A stretch of DNA of 64,000 nt from Micropterix aruncella. Its lineage: Eukaryota; Arthropoda; Insecta; Lepidoptera; Micropterigidae. The position numbers and the translations under genes are program-made. This document shows, piece after piece, positions 11,291 through 23,420 of this stretch. The notes beneath the pieces were generated by a model. That model made no database searches and was not told the origin of the DNA. It saw nothing but the letters and a program-made list of their open reading frames with translations. The number at the start of each line of letters is the position of its first letter. Position 1 is the first letter of the stretch. The stretch covers positions 1,366,275-1,430,274 of the forward strand of contig OX155957.1 in the NCBI GenBank assembly GCA_944548615.1, given 5' to 3'.

Positions 11291-12100
11291 AATACGAAAG
11301 CAAACTAAATCTTTCAAAAATGAATCTAATCTAAATCTAAAAAATGAATAAATTAAAAAAAATGAATGCAAACTAAATCAGAAATCTTTCAAAAATGAAT
11401 CTTTATCTTTCTAGTAAGCGTTCACCTTTTAGTATACTTTTCACGAGGTAGGTCTTTAGTATGATGCTTTTTTTACTGGTAACTCTAAAATTTCCCTAGG
11501 AATTCTATTGTAGAAATAAATAGGTATTGTATATAACACATGTGTTCTTTAGTGACGGAGACTAGCCTGAGACTGAGACTCGAGATCTAGAAGACTTGTT
11601 TAATGTTTAATATTCATACCGTCTTCAAAATCGACTCTTTCGACCCGAGATAGAGCATTTTATTTTTATCATATCCGACGAGAAATGTTTTCTTTAGTCT
11701 CTTTGATGAGGGAAGCCAAACTGTCCGCTCTCCGCTGCGTGGGAGGCGTATCCGGCTGCAATTTTCTCTCGGAAGCTTTTTGGGAATTCTAAATAAGTTT
11801 CGCAAAAGCGTATTGCGACAGGGGCTGAATATCAAATCACTTCCTCTTTGACGATTGGGAAATGTTGTATTCATCATCATCATTGAGTTCCTTTCCATTT
11901 AATTGAAGGTTAATAACCTCTTTTCAGATTTCTTAATAATTATGTTAAAAAAATATTTCTTTGTTTGACAAACTTTTTTGCACACGCGATAGACTACAAC
12001 GTGGTGGGTCTATTGCCAAGTGGTAGTATCTTCTGGCCATACCGCCAGGGTTATCGGAAGTATCGGTTTATAATGTATCGGAAGTCATAGATGAATACAT
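11290..12100. other. No gene recognised
   Basis: The DNA is AT-rich. A 94-codon open frame on the minus strand (11,614-11,898) has no motif and no splice or promoter context. I see nothing else to support. Confidence 0.4.
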
Positions 12101-12104
12101 ATGT

Positions 12105-12420
12105 CTTACAACTAACCTAAATACAGTGGTACATGCGCACATTCTGAAAATAAAGATTATTACATAAAATACAGACAAGTTGAAGAATTTAAAAGTAATA
12201 ATTCCCGAGGATAGGAAATTGGGAGAGGAACAGGAGAGAAAGGGAAGAACTGGTTACTTCTTAGAAAGGTAATAATCCTTAAGGTGGGTCTTAAACGATG
12301 GTAAAGAAGGCGAGTTTCGTATATTTGCTGGGAGATCGTTCCAGAGTCTTGCACCATGAATACAGAAAGAATAGGAATAGAAATCACTATTATGACTCGG
12401 ATTTTTTAATAAACATCACA
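12105..12420 (-). mobile_element. LINE relic, polymerase C-terminus
   Basis: Reading the minus strand near 12,245-12,369 with one frame change gives RLWNDLPANIRN, then a SFKTHLKDYY piece. This is the usual end of many LINE polymerases. The same sequence, about four-fifths identical, occurs at 23,430-24,064 on the minus strand. No catalytic part remains. Confidence 0.65.
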
Positions 12421-12474
12421 TCACATTAATAGTCATCACAAAAAAAATAAAATAGTGATTTGTAATGTATGTTA

Positions 12475-12990
12475 ACTCATTTTCATTCTAATCTTATTAT
12501 AAACTAGCTGTTGCCCTCCCATAAACGCCTTGCCTTTTCTGTGGGCTATTATATATTGGTCAATTTTAAAAAGGTCAACCGAGTTGAGGAATCTGGAAGA
12601 TACATTTGATACGCAGTTGAATTTCCATGCACACATTATAAATATTTGCAATCGCGCTAGCAAAATGGCCGGATTTTTCACGATTGCCCAACAGAAAAGG
12701 AGTGTAATGTGTTTAGAGTTTATCTATATATGCGTTCCGTTTGTTTATTCTACCATAACTTCTAAACGATTGAACCAATTTAGAAGTATGTGGAAGCGTT
12801 ATGTGATCCCGAGTATCACATGGTACTTTAACTGTCCAAATACCACGTAAAAAGTTGTCTAAATGTCAAATCTCCAAAAGTCAATAAATTATCATAAATA
12901 TATCTTGTTTAGTGTCAAATGAATAGTCTCATTAAGTACATTCTGAAAATATATATGTATCTATATGAAAAAATACTTAAACCACAAATA
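12475..12990 (+). repeat. Dispersed repeat P, uninterrupted copy P1
   Basis: This shares ATTTGATACGCAGTT, TGCACACATTATAAATATTTG, CGCGCTAGCAAAAT and TAGTGTCAAATGAA blocks with 14,990-15,308 plus 16,017-16,030. It serves as an empty-site relative for the foldback element inserted in the second copy. It is non-coding. Confidence 0.7.
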
Positions 12991-13310
12991 TTTTATTAAA
13001 TAATTGTAATAAAAATAATTATAAGTACAGTAGTTCACTTTTTGTAATGACACCTTTAATATATTTAGTTGTTTATAAACGACTGATTGATTATAAAAAC
13101 CCTATATTTAATAAATTCTAACAATAATAACATTAAATTATTAGTGCTAGCTATAGCAATTTTTGTATTTTTGTATGAGAGATAACATGTCACATAAACT
13201 TAAAAAGTTTAATTATTACATATTGAAACCTGTGTATCCAAATAATAAATTACGCCTTTATGTTAATAATATTAAAATAAGAGCTATGATTTAAACCTTC
13301 CTTTGATATA

Positions 13311-13604
13311 TTAATATTTATTTCCGATTATATAATGGAATTGCATTTTATTTATCTTTATTATTTTTTATTATTATTATTTTTTGAGGACCACATTTTA
13401 GGACAATTTAGTGTTATTAGCATTTTATTGAAACTTGTACATTGTTGATTGTCATATTAGAGTCCTGTCTACCCTAGAACGAGCTAGTCGAAGTTGGGTG
13501 ACAGAATCAAATAAGTAAAAGGGTCATTCGGTTTCTTTTATTTTTGTAAGCAAAATCAATATTTTATAGTAATTAATTCTTAAATTAAATAAATAATTAT
13601 ATTA
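13311..13604 (+). repeat. Dispersed repeat S, copy 1 (inside M3)
   Basis: Blocks CCGATTATATAATGGAAT, GAGTCCTGTC and TAGTCGAAGTTGGGTGACAG recur near 45.0 kb and 54.9 kb in the same order and strand. The right end is TTAAATAAATAA-rich, like a retroelement tail. The class is unknown; a SINE or LINE 3' end is possible. Confidence 0.6.
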
Positions 13605-13760
13605 TATTATTATATTATTTCGAGATAGGATACCGTATAGTAACATTTACAGCACCATCTATAGTGCACCGTCATTGCTATTCCACGAACGCCGCCATAT
13701 TAAACATTATAGATGAATAACCAATTTTTGGAACTATGGGTGCCATCTTTACGTGCGTTT

Positions 13761-14435
13761 GGAGTTGGCCACGAAGACCCATTCGTTCAGGGTCGGTCAT
13801 ACTCAAGGGTCAACACCCATCTGGCGGCCTCCCCGCAGAAAGGAGAGCCAGGGTAGGACGCTGGACTGACGGCTAGTTTCCCCCAGGAGTCAATCTTCTA
13901 GCGCTCCTGGGCGATTTGCGCACCTTGCGGCGTCAGCCAATCGCTTGTGCACTCCGACTAACAGCCGGGGGTGTCTGGGAACAGTAATGTTTCCTATAGA
14001 GCGGGGGTGGTTGTGAACCTTATGGCAACTGCTCTTGAAACGACCATTCGGCCACCCGATCCCGGGTGAATAAACCGGGCAAAGAACGCCGTGGTCCGCG
14101 ATAGGTTCGGTAGACACCGAATCACCGCTTGAAATAGGAGAGGGACGCGCAAGTGACCACGATTCTGTAACCAGTCAGGAGGTAGAAGGTATCCTGAAGG
14201 TTAATTCCAGACGGAGATATCCTTTCAAACTGATAGTCAGGGGGCAAGGCTGCCCGCTGGTTACCTTACCCGGTGCCTCGCTGTAAGGCGTTAGCCTCTG
14301 ACGGGCAGGTGGCGTAGCTAGACTGTGGATTGTTTCTCATCCCAAGTTTTCTGCGCTCACCTCACGGGAGACGAACGATCAATATCGTTAAAACTTCCTG
14401 ATGTAACGAGTCCGCCCGTTGTAGTTGACAGCTCC
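13761..14435 (+). mobile_element. GC-rich SINE copy c4 (head A, B-type body)
   Basis: The 5' part carries head-A sequence (GGCCACGAAGACCC and GGGTCAACACCC). The distal body has the B-type block GGTATCCTGAAGGTTAATTC. It is therefore a mosaic of the two subfamilies. The 3' end GTAGTTGACAGCTCC follows the usual hairpin, here with a mismatch. It sits inside M3. Confidence 0.75.
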
Positions 14436-15298
14436 AGTTATGGCATTGAGCAATATAATACCCTATATAATCAAAGGTCCATTTAGATGACTAAACCCGG
14501 AAGTTCTTACCATGCCCGTACCACCGCCACCTTCGCTTGTTGTTATTCTGCCGATAAGTTGGGTATTGGTCTCCATGTGGGCGTTCTATTACGAGAGACA
14601 ATAAAACGTGTAATGTCGCGACGTTTTCCCGTAACAGCCATTGACTTGTATCCGATAAAATGGCTGGGAGGGCAACGTTCATTGCGAACACAAACATAGA
14701 TAGGCCCTTCTATACTCGCTGACCAGAAGTGGCCCGGGTATCCTATATAATGAAGAAAAATAGTGGTTTCTCTAGGAACACAAAACTCGAGGATCAAGAC
14801 AAGAAATATGCCAGGAGAATTGGTGTTTCACGAAAAATCTATTCATACATAATGTACAAGAGGCAGATATCCTTGTTTCCTCTTGTCACAGGGGAAATAA
14901 ATATAGTATTATCTTACCAATGATTGGGGGTCACCAGTTCGGAGGTGTATGAGTTAACCATTTTACCACCTTTCGCGGCACGTTGTTTACCGATGATGAG
15001 GGATCTGGAAATTACATTTGATACGCAGTTAAATTGTCATACACACATTATAAATATTTGCAAGCGCGCTAGCAAAATAGTCGGTTTTTACACGACTGCC
15101 CAACAAAAATGGAGAGTGATATGTTCAGGGTTCATTTATTTATGTTTTCAGTTTCTTTGTTTCTCATTTAAACTCTAGAACCAATTTAGTTGTCCAAATA
15201 TCAAGTAAGTGGTTTTCTAAATGCCCAAATGTTCAAATGTCAATGAAGTAACATAAATATATCGTATTTAGTGTCAAATGAAAGGTCTGATTGAGTAC

Positions 15299-15308
15299 AT
15301 TCCGAAAG
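15299..15308. repeat. 10 bp target-site duplication of foldback element
   Basis: This sequence is repeated exactly at 16,007-16,016. In P1 the same place reads ATTCTGAAAA without an insert. Confidence 0.75.
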
Positions 15309-16006
15309 GGGATGGGACAAGTGGGCGCGGCCAACTGGGCGCGGCCGACTGGGTGTTGCTAACTGGGCGCCGCCGACTGGGAGCTATACCAACTGGGCGC
15401 AGGGACAACTGGGCGCGATCCAAGTGGGCGCGGGATAGGTGGGCGCCAAAATTATATTATGCAATATATTTATATATTTATTTCTTGTGACTGACGAGAA
15501 ATATTTTTATTGCTATATTATATAAAAAATAACTAATGGTGAAACATTACCTTCGTAGCTGTACTGTGATACACCCGTTTCAGAGCTATTTAAAATACTA
15601 GTAATGATAATAGAATTATATACGTGACCATAAATATAAAGCTGTGCATTTTATGATATTTTTTTATATTTTGCACTAAATTTATTAAGTATTTATTGTG
15701 TAAATGTTAAATCCCATGTAAACGATAGCTCTGAAACGGGTGTATCGCAGTATAGCTACGAAGTTATTGTTTCACCATTAATAAATATTTATATAATGTA
15801 GCAATAAAAATATTTCTCGTCAGTCACAATAAAAAAATATATTAATATATTGCATAATATAATTTTGGCGCCCTCCTGTCCCGCACCCAGTCGTCTCGCG
15901 CCAAGTTGTCCCTGCGCCCAGTTAGCCTTGCGTCCAGTCGGCGGCGCCCAGTTAGCAGCACTCAGTCGGCCGCGTCCAGTTGGCCGCGCCCACTTGTCCT
16001 AGACCG
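15309..16006. mobile_element. Long-TIR foldback element, probably MULE-like
   Basis: Two inverted arms of about 280 bp (15,309-15,597 and 15,727-16,006) flank a 129 bp centre. Each arm begins with about eight tandem 15-16 bp units of the form CAACTGGGCGCGGC and then becomes AT-rich. The element is bracketed by an exact 10 bp direct repeat, ATTCCGAAAG, at 15,299-15,308 and 16,007-16,016. Long arms, subterminal repeats and a 9-10 bp duplication are the pattern of MULE elements. No transposase is present. The related repeat P1 shows the uninterrupted site. Confidence 0.8.
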
Positions 16007-16178
16007 ATTCCGAAAGTATGCATGTATCTATATTGGAACACCAGGAGAATTGGTGTTCTACAAAAATCTATTCATATATAATGTACAAAAGGCAGATAAC
16101 TGTGGTTCCGCTTGTCACAGGTCAAAATAATCTATTATCTTACCACTTCTGTATACGAGATCATCTTTAAACGTATCC

Positions 16179-18482
16179 GTGAATGAGTTATATATAGATG
16201 ACGCTAATGGGCTTCATCTACATTATAGTAATATCAGTATTGTGGCAATATATCGCTCTCCATCGCAATCCAATACCACACAATTTATACATTCACTCAT
16301 TTCAAACATAAAGCGCTTATGCAATGATCATAATAATGCCTTGAACACTGTACTTGCTGGGGATATCAATATCAATACCTACGGCCACCGATCGATATAT
16401 GCTGATGATTACGAATGCTACTTGCACGAATTAGGGTTTATTTCCACTATAAATACTCCAACCAGAGTAAATGGCGAAGTGCAGTCATGCCTAGACCATA
16501 TATATGTCAGATCAAGGCACAAAGCCAAATCCGCAGTAATCCAGTCAACAGTGACCGACCATTACAGCACATTAATTGCAGTCTGTGACCACAGATGGTC
16601 AGATCAATCACCAAACCCGAAAAAAAATAAAATAGTCGATGAAGCAACCCTACATCACTCATTGCTCATGGAAACTTGGACCGATGTGTTAACAGATCTC
16701 AATGTAAACAGCGCTACTGACAAATTTTTAGAAATGTTTCAAACTCATTTGTCTAACCATACCACCATAAAAGCTATATCACATAGAACTAGAAAAATAA
16801 AACCGTGGATTACGCCGGGATTGGTGAAGTCAATACATAAGACGGATGCATTACATAAAAAAACCAAACGATACCAAGATAACATGGGATTACAAAATTA
16901 TTATAAAAGATATCGCAACTTATGCGCAAGACTAGTAACACAAACAAAGGAAAACTTTTATAGACAGAAGATCGAACACGACAACTATAATCCTAAAACG
17001 ACTTGGAATGTAGTAAAAGAGCTGAGTAATTTAAAAAGAACAAACAAAGGCAATATATCCGAGCTAAACATTGGCAATGATAAAATAAAAGGTGAAGCCA
17101 AAATAGCAAGCGCACTCAATAAACATTTTTCGGGCATCGGAAAAACTCTAGCGTTAAAAGTATGTGACCATTTGCAAGCTACTGAACAGCAAATTGCGCA
17201 AAGGATTGATACGACCAACAGCAATCCATGCTTTACAATAAAATATATTACTGAAGACGAAGCTTTTAATGTAATAAAAAATCTAAAGGTAAACTGTGCA
17301 AAGGGATCAGACCAAATATCTGGTAAAACACTATAAGTTTCAGCTGAATATTTGGTCACTCATATTACGCATATATTCAACTGTAGCATATAAAACGGAA
17401 TCTTCCCGAATGCATTTAAGTCCGCAAATATTACCCCGATATTTAAATCAGGCGATAAATACGATCCCAACAACTACAGACCTATCTCAGTGCTTGGTGT
17501 GCTATCAAATTTTTTTGAAAAGCTCATAAACAATCAGCTCTGCTCTCATCTGGAAAACAACTTGTTGTTATCGGACATTCAGTTTGGGTTTAGGAGAAAT
17601 AAAGGAACCCATGATGCCATATTAAGCATTACGAAATGCATTACAAACCACTTAGACAATAGCAGAAGGTGTCTTGCAATATTTTTGGATCTTGCGAAGG
17701 TATTTGATACTATATCTCATGAAATCCTACTTATGAAATTAATAAAGATAGGCATCAAAGACAGAGAACATCAGTGGTTTCGCAGCTATCTTTCCGAGAG
17801 AACACAGCGGGTTCGGGTTGGTGACACTCTCAGTGAAGAGTGCCCCAATAATTATGGCGTTCCGCAGCGTAGCACTCTGGGACCTACGCTGTTTCTGATT
17901 TATATAAACGACTTATGTGAGCTTGATACTGGGGGGGAGATCGTGACATACGCCGATGATACGGCCATTATGCTTGCTTCAACCAGTTGGGAAAGTGTTT
18001 ACAATATGGCTACACATGCGTTGAAAAAAGTAAAAAACTGGTTGGATAGCTACCTGCTAACCCTGAACGTGGGTAAAACAAAATATATGACCTACAGCAT
18101 AGACTCTCAACAGCAACCAGCGCCCACCTTTAAATTAAATTTGGAAGAAGAAATTGTCCATAATACAATAGAACGCGTCAATATCATCAAATATCTAGGA
18201 ATTGAAATCGATCCTTATCTCCGATGGAATGTACATATCAATAGTATTTCAGGGAGGATTAGAAAATTTATTTATGTATTCAGAAATCTCAGAGGTGTGC
18301 TAGATGTGAAAACCCTACGATCAGTATATTGTGCATTGGCTCAGTCGCTTATGTCCTACGGACAGATTGGCTGGGGTGGTCCGGCCGGGGTGCACCTGGA
18401 CCCGTTAATTAAGGCCTAGAAGGCGATAGTTCGCGTCATTCATAGGAAGCACTATTTATATCCGTCCGAGTCTGTTAGTTAA
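16179..18482 (+). pseudogene. LINE pol: endonuclease and reverse transcriptase
   Basis: One reading frame covers most of a non-LTR retrotransposon polyprotein, broken by in-frame stops at 17,334 (TAA), 17,391 (TAA), 18,417 (TAG) and 18,480 (TAA). Residues 1-135 are the C-terminal half of an APE-type endonuclease. They show YRSP (25-28), AGDIN (60-64), LDHIYV (105-110) and TDHY (126-129). The reverse transcriptase follows: NYRPIS, then FLDLAKVFD (motif A, normally SKAFD), GVPQRSTLGP (motif B, normally GVPQGS.LGP) and YADD (motif C). The frame ends soon after a LMSYGQIGW thumb segment. It is truncated at both ends; no ORF1 or 3' UTR is visible. The type is CR1/jockey-like. Confidence 0.85.
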
Positions 18483-20395
18483 CCATTTTACGGACTGTGA
18501 TTTAACCATATGATGGTTTTAATTGAAAGCTCGTAGGAGCAATACGTAGAGTTGTTTGGGTGATGGCGAGTTACTATCCTCGAGCTCGCTCTGCGTTTAC
18601 CTTTGTAAACGCGGCATTCGTTAAAGTTACTTGACAATTAATCTGATGCCATAATTATTTTGAACATGGCAATACTACGCGCGGGAAATTTGTATTTCTT
18701 TCTGGCGGGGAAAAATAATTATTACTTGTGACGTAGTGTCTGTTTTATAATATGAATGCCAGCTTAGCGACACTTACAGTATTTTAAGCAAGATCCGCCT
18801 CCACTTACACAAAACAACGAACTGCGGTAAGACTTCTGCTCGTCTGTTATAGCGGCCTTGCGAAGGCTGTCTTAGAAGGAGAATATCAAAATCATATTAT
18901 TATTATCGGCAGCGATGCTGTTTACCAAAAACAAAAATTACTTATTACTTACTGTGAAAAAAGTGAAAACTGAGATGTTTCCTTAAAATTAAATAGTTAT
19001 AAAAATGCATTTAAATCGCTAGTACTGTGGGAATGATTAGGATACCCTTTACCGCCACTGTGAGGTCCTTTGTAGAAAGTCGATTACCACCGTTCGTGGT
19101 GCGATACAATAGCGGTCTCCGGAGGTGCGCGACGGAAGAAAATGCAGGGTGCTCTTCGGCGGCTGATTTATTTACGACTGTAAGGCGGATCGACGTGCTC
19201 AAACATTGTCGGTGTTTACAGTGATGTGACATTTATTATATCTAACTCCAATAAATACTTCGCCCGTGGCAATACTACGCGCGGCAGATTTGAATTGCTT
19301 GCTGGCGAGGCAGATGAATCATAACATGTGACTTTGAATCTACAGCATAATCACATTCTATACAGTCACATTTCATTACTAACTTTCTATGAATTTATTT
19401 TTTAAGAAAACTTGATTGCATTTTTCAAATATAAATAATATTTTAAATATGTGTAATGTTTTTCATTTATAGGTACGTCCTCAAACTATACGTAAATAAG
19501 AGAGAGTTTTTTGGTATAGACATTGTGTGTATATGTATGATAATGCTCAATATGCCGATTCAGAGGGTAATTACCTATTTATTAGGCAAGTATACCTTGT
19601 TAAACTTATATCTGATAAACTAAGTTATCAATGAACAACAAACTAAACTTAGCCACCTCATTCGCATCAAGACAGAATTATTATTGTGAATTAAGTGATT
19701 AGGATAATTATTGTTCCCTTGGAGAAAGTCCTCGAAAGCAATATTTGTATGTAATTCCATTGCTCATGAATTTATTTCCATATTAATATATTTTTTTTTT
19801 TAAATAACAATAATAAGATTTTTACATTTGATAACACATTCTTTATTTTTTAATTTTCTGTCTTAAAATCGAACCGGTGTCAGACATAAATCTATTACGC
19901 CTAAACTTTAGTAGTACATTTACATTTTGACCAATACATATTGCATATTCTGTAATTTTGAGATATTTAGGGATGTAGTAGACTTTTAATTGCATGTTGA
20001 CAGCGTGAAGATTTTCGCACTGCGTTCGTGAATATCGAATGATATCGTTAATTTTGTAGCATCCGACGTTGCGGTAACATATGTAACATTCGCAGTTGTT
20101 GTCTGCCCTGAACAACGCCGGTTGCAATATCACCGGAACGAGTCAGGTGATACAAATAAACATCACGCGGTAACTCCGTTTTTTGTCTTGTTAATTAGTA
20201 AATACAATGTCGCTGTCCATATACAGTCCTCGTTTGGTCGTATTTGTGCTCTTGTTTATACTCGCCTACGTCGTCATTATGTGCTATCGGTAGCGTCCAA
20301 GAACAAATCGCATAAATAGTTTTTGTACGTCTAATATGTTGCAATAAGTCGCTTGTTATGTTATCCAGGTTGAGCAGGTATATCTAGGTATCGGT
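18483..20395. other. Mostly unassigned DNA with a direct repeat
   Basis: Two diverged direct copies of a ~70 bp block with GGCAATACTACGCGCGG lie at 18,665-18,735 and 19,266-19,335. The interval may be bounded by them, but no element class is evident. Otherwise this is AT-rich sequence without a gene I recognise. Confidence 0.45.
19843..20133 (-). CDS. Unidentified cysteine-bearing open frame
   Basis: I do not recognise this 96-codon frame. It contains CECYICYRNVGC near its N-terminal end, a lysine- and tyrosine-rich middle, and a basic end RQKIKK. An in-frame TGA lies just upstream, preceded by a further short open stretch with a hydrophobic run. The amino-acid composition is less simple than that of nearby chance frames. 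It could be an exon, a decayed element or virus-derived sequence, or chance. No splice or promoter signals decide. Confidence 0.2.
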   Translation of the reverse strand: MILQPALFRADNNCECYICYRNVGCYKINDIIRYSRTQCENLHAVNMQLKVYYIPKYLKITEYAICIGQNVNVLLKFRRNRFMSDTGSILRQKIKK

Positions 20396-20404
20396 ATCTA
20401 TATA

Positions 20405-20545
20405 TTTCAAATTCAAATTCAAATTATTTATTTTACAAAAAATCATAATAACAGTTACAAATAAATTAAACCTAACCTAACTGGATCGCACGAGACGTCC
20501 GCACTAGGGTAGGCTCAGATTCGTATAATTAAGTACTGCCTAATG
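20405..20545 (-). mobile_element. LINE 3'-end fragment
   Basis: A TTCAAATTCAAATTCAAA run is followed by TTATTTATTTTAC and a short unique piece. This is how the minus-strand 3' ends of jockey/CR1-like LINEs look in this window (compare 42,290). There is no coding sequence. Confidence 0.5.
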
Positions 20546-20859
20546 CTAAATTGTTATCTAGGTATATAGAATATCGGAGTATCTATATGCGATTATGCAT
20601 TACTGATCAGCACTGTATTTTACCGCATATTCATCAGCCTGTCTTCTGCTTTTCTGCAATGATTGAACGCTTCAGGCGCGGCGCAGAGTCTAGGAGACGG
20701 ACGCCTGGTAACGGTTTCGATTACGTATATTCTGTACGGAAATTGAGTAGAAAAGGAAATATATAATCGAATTTATTGAAAGTAAACAATTGAGTGATAT
20801 ATTGTCAATCTATTTAAAAGGTCCTAACTGCCCATAATGCCCATTAAAAGGGGTTGGAA

Positions 20860-21480
20860 CTTGTGAGTCAAAGATTTTTAAGCTATTGCATAGCTTTTAT
20901 CGCGGGCCTAGGCCAGCGCCGCGACCGAATGAAGAAATTTCTTAACGAAAATTAATGATTTTAAACTGATAATTACGTCTAAACGAGTACTGCTTACGAT
21001 TCGAAAAAAATATATGTTAAAGAAAAACATTTTTCTAATATTCTTAGCTTTGAATATTTTAGATTTTGTTTATATTAGATAGTGTAATTAATTTGTGAAA
21101 TTAGGTCTAACCGAACACAAAAACGACTACTACGCTAATACTATCTGGCGTATTGTTATAAAACCTGCACCATTTTAAAGATAATTTAATTATCTATCTT
21201 TTTATCTAAGATTTTTTCGAATAATCCGGTGTTTTTGCTTTATCGAATAAAAAATTCGTGCGCGGCGCTCTATCGGAAGACGTTTAAATTATTCCTAATC
21301 ATTTGCTTTCGCAGCCGCAAATGATTCGGAATAATTTAAACGTTTTCCGATAGAGCGCAGTTATCTGATATCAGAAAAAATAAAATAAATAAATAATTAT
21401 ATTTGCATAAGTTCTTAAAATGCTATGCAATAGCTTTACCGCGGCAGTCCCCGAGTGCCACACGTATTTTTTATTGGAAA
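20860..21480. repeat. Repeat block with internal 41 bp hairpin
   Basis: Two near-direct motifs around AGCTATTGCATAGCTTT and GCTATGCAATAGCTTTA lie at about 20,880 and 21,425, each followed by a CGCGG motif. Between them, 21,265-21,305 and 21,318-21,358 form a hairpin with 41 bp arms, two mismatches and a 12-nt loop. The arms begin and end with GCGCTCTATCGG. The structure suggests a small palindromic transposable element of unknown class. Confidence 0.55.
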
Positions 21481-22400
21481 GTATAGATGAGTGAATTAGT
21501 GACTTGCTTTTGAATGACTCCTTTGAAAGAAAGATGGAAAGAAATGGAATATTCTTTATGTTAGGTATAAACTTTGACCTGCAAAATCCTTCTGAAAGGC
21601 CTATAAATTTATTAAATCAATTTTCTAAATATGTTGCCGGACCGACAGGCCAGCATAGTCAGTATAGTCTTTTTATATGTTGGTCACGGGTAGCGGTAAC
21701 GATAAGTTTGAAGTTTATATTATATGGTTTGTGTATCCGATCACGTGGTAGTTCTACAAATTTTGGTATGCTTGTTACAAAATATCTTGTCCTTCATACC
21801 ACCAAGCTGATAAAGAAACAACGAAATAAAGATTTCCTGGAAAACAATTAATATCTCGTAGTAAAACACACAGTTTAAAAAAGTACTATAAAATAGACGA
21901 TCAATGGTATCAAAGATCGGGTGTTGTTGATTAATCAATCAACAATTTTTTGCTTAATTTTTCTTTAGTACATTAACCTACAAACTGTACCTTTATCGAC
22001 TACTATATGTTAAGACGATTTCCTACGTCAAAATATAGGCTATATTTTGTTGTGTTTACATCATAATAATATAAAGTATATAAAGTATTTATTATTTTGT
22101 TTCTACCTTTCTCTTTTCTTTCTATTTCATGTAATCAATTGATGGGGACGTCGTGGATATTGAAATTCTCAAGCAGGGGCGTCCGGAAAGATGAACCGAC
22201 GCACCTCATTTAATTTCGTATTGTCAATAAAATGGTATCCAAAAAAGTGGCCTTCTGCTTTCCTTTGACGGTACTTTCCAATGGAGACTCATGGTGCCTT
22301 CGGAAAAACAATAATATAAAATATATTATACTGTAAGGCCGATTAATTGAGTTCCAGGACATGTTTTGACCCCCAAAGTCACCCATCTGCTACAGTTTTA
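21480..22400. other. No gene recognised
   Basis: A 115-codon open frame at 21,504-21,851 on the plus strand has no known motif. The remainder is AT-rich. Confidence 0.35.
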
Positions 22401-22420
22401 CTGTGCAGTACCTACTATTT

Positions 22421-23082
22421 GGGAGCTAACGGGCCCATGATGAGTTGGCCACGATGACCCATGTGTTCAGGGTCGGTCACACTCACGGGTCAACGCCCAT
22501 CCGACGGCCTCCACGCACGGGGTGCGAACCTGGGTAGGATACTGGGTCAACCAGTCTCCCCTGGGAATCAAACCTCTGGCGCTCCTGGCGGTCGAGCGGC
22601 GCAAGCCAATCGATTGTGCTCTCCGACTAACAGTCGGGGGAGTCTGGGAACTGTATTGTTTCCTATAGAGCGGGGGTGGTTGAGTACCTTACGACGACTG
22701 CTCTTGAATTGACCATTGGCCATCCGATCCCGGTTCAGAGCCGGGCAAAGGGACGCCTTGGTCCGCGATAGATTCGGTGTACTCCGTTTCACCGCTTCGT
22801 AAGGGAGAGGACCGCGCAAGCGACCTCGAACTCGGGACCAATCGAGAGACCGGAGAAATCTGGTCACAATTGGAAGTGAGGGCGCGAGTATCTCGAGCCC
22901 GCCGGGTTTATTCCTGGCTATCTCGCGGTAAGGCGTTGGACTCTCACGGGTTGTGGCGCAGCTAGACGTTGGATTGTTATTGTCCAAAGTCTTCTACGCT
23001 CACTGCAGGGCGATAGAAGGACTAATCGTTAAAACGTCCTGTGGTGACGGGCTCGCCCGTTGTAGTCGACACCGCAAGATGA
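22421..23082 (+). mobile_element. GC-rich SINE copy c5 (head A)
   Basis: A full-length copy of about 660 bp that is a near twin of c2. The A-box-like TGATGAGTTGG is at 22,437-22,447 and the B-box-like GGGTCAACGCC at 22,487-22,497, 50 nt apart. The hairpin is ACGGGCTCGCCCGT and the 3' end is GTCGACACCGCAAGATG. The flanks share AGTACCTACT at 22,407-22,416 and 23,083-23,092, then ATTT versus GTATTT, so the duplication is about 14 bp with a small indel. Confidence 0.85.
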
Positions 23083-23420
23083 AGTACCTACTGTATTTTT
23101 AAATTTATGTATGTATGTATTGTATAACATTTTTAACTGACTACATTTAAATATGTTATAAATGTATTCCTTGACTTCATTGCCTACTTTTTCATTAACT
23201 TCAAACTTTCCTTTGTGTTTCCCTCCTCGATTTACGACAGAGGCTTATTATCTGTGGTACCCTCGGTTCACATTACCTCGGATAAGCGAGGCTCTACTGT
23301 ATTATTGTAGCCTCTACTACTATTATTGTTTTTTGACGTTCAGCGTGTGTACGAAATGTATTTATGACAAATTTATTTAATTTTGACTTTATGTCACATT
23401 TAAGTCGATTTGGTTGATAG

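Larger units (their letters stand above)
13050..14480 (+). mobile_element. TIR element M, copy M3, twice interrupted
   Basis: M blocks occur at 13,050-13,310, 13,605-13,760 and 14,436-14,480, in the same order as in M1 and M4. The last block ends in CCCTATATAATC. The first gap holds a copy of repeat S and the second holds SINE c4. The SINE insertion was accompanied by loss of the M segment containing the AGTAAAA block. The left terminus is missing. Confidence 0.7.
14755..16180 (+). repeat. Dispersed repeat P, copy P2 (interrupted)
   Basis: P sequence runs to 15,308 and resumes at 16,017. A foldback element lies between. A block containing CAGGAGAATTGGTGTT, CAAAAATCTATTCATA and AATGTACAA occurs at both 14,810-14,925 and 16,040-16,155, so the copy also has an internal direct repeat. 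Confidence 0.65.

Noticed and set aside
22568..22987. 139-codon frame and similar frames recurring in GC-rich repeats
   Set aside because: The frames shift or break between SINE copies, duplications and pol III boxes explain the repeat, and no protein motif is present.
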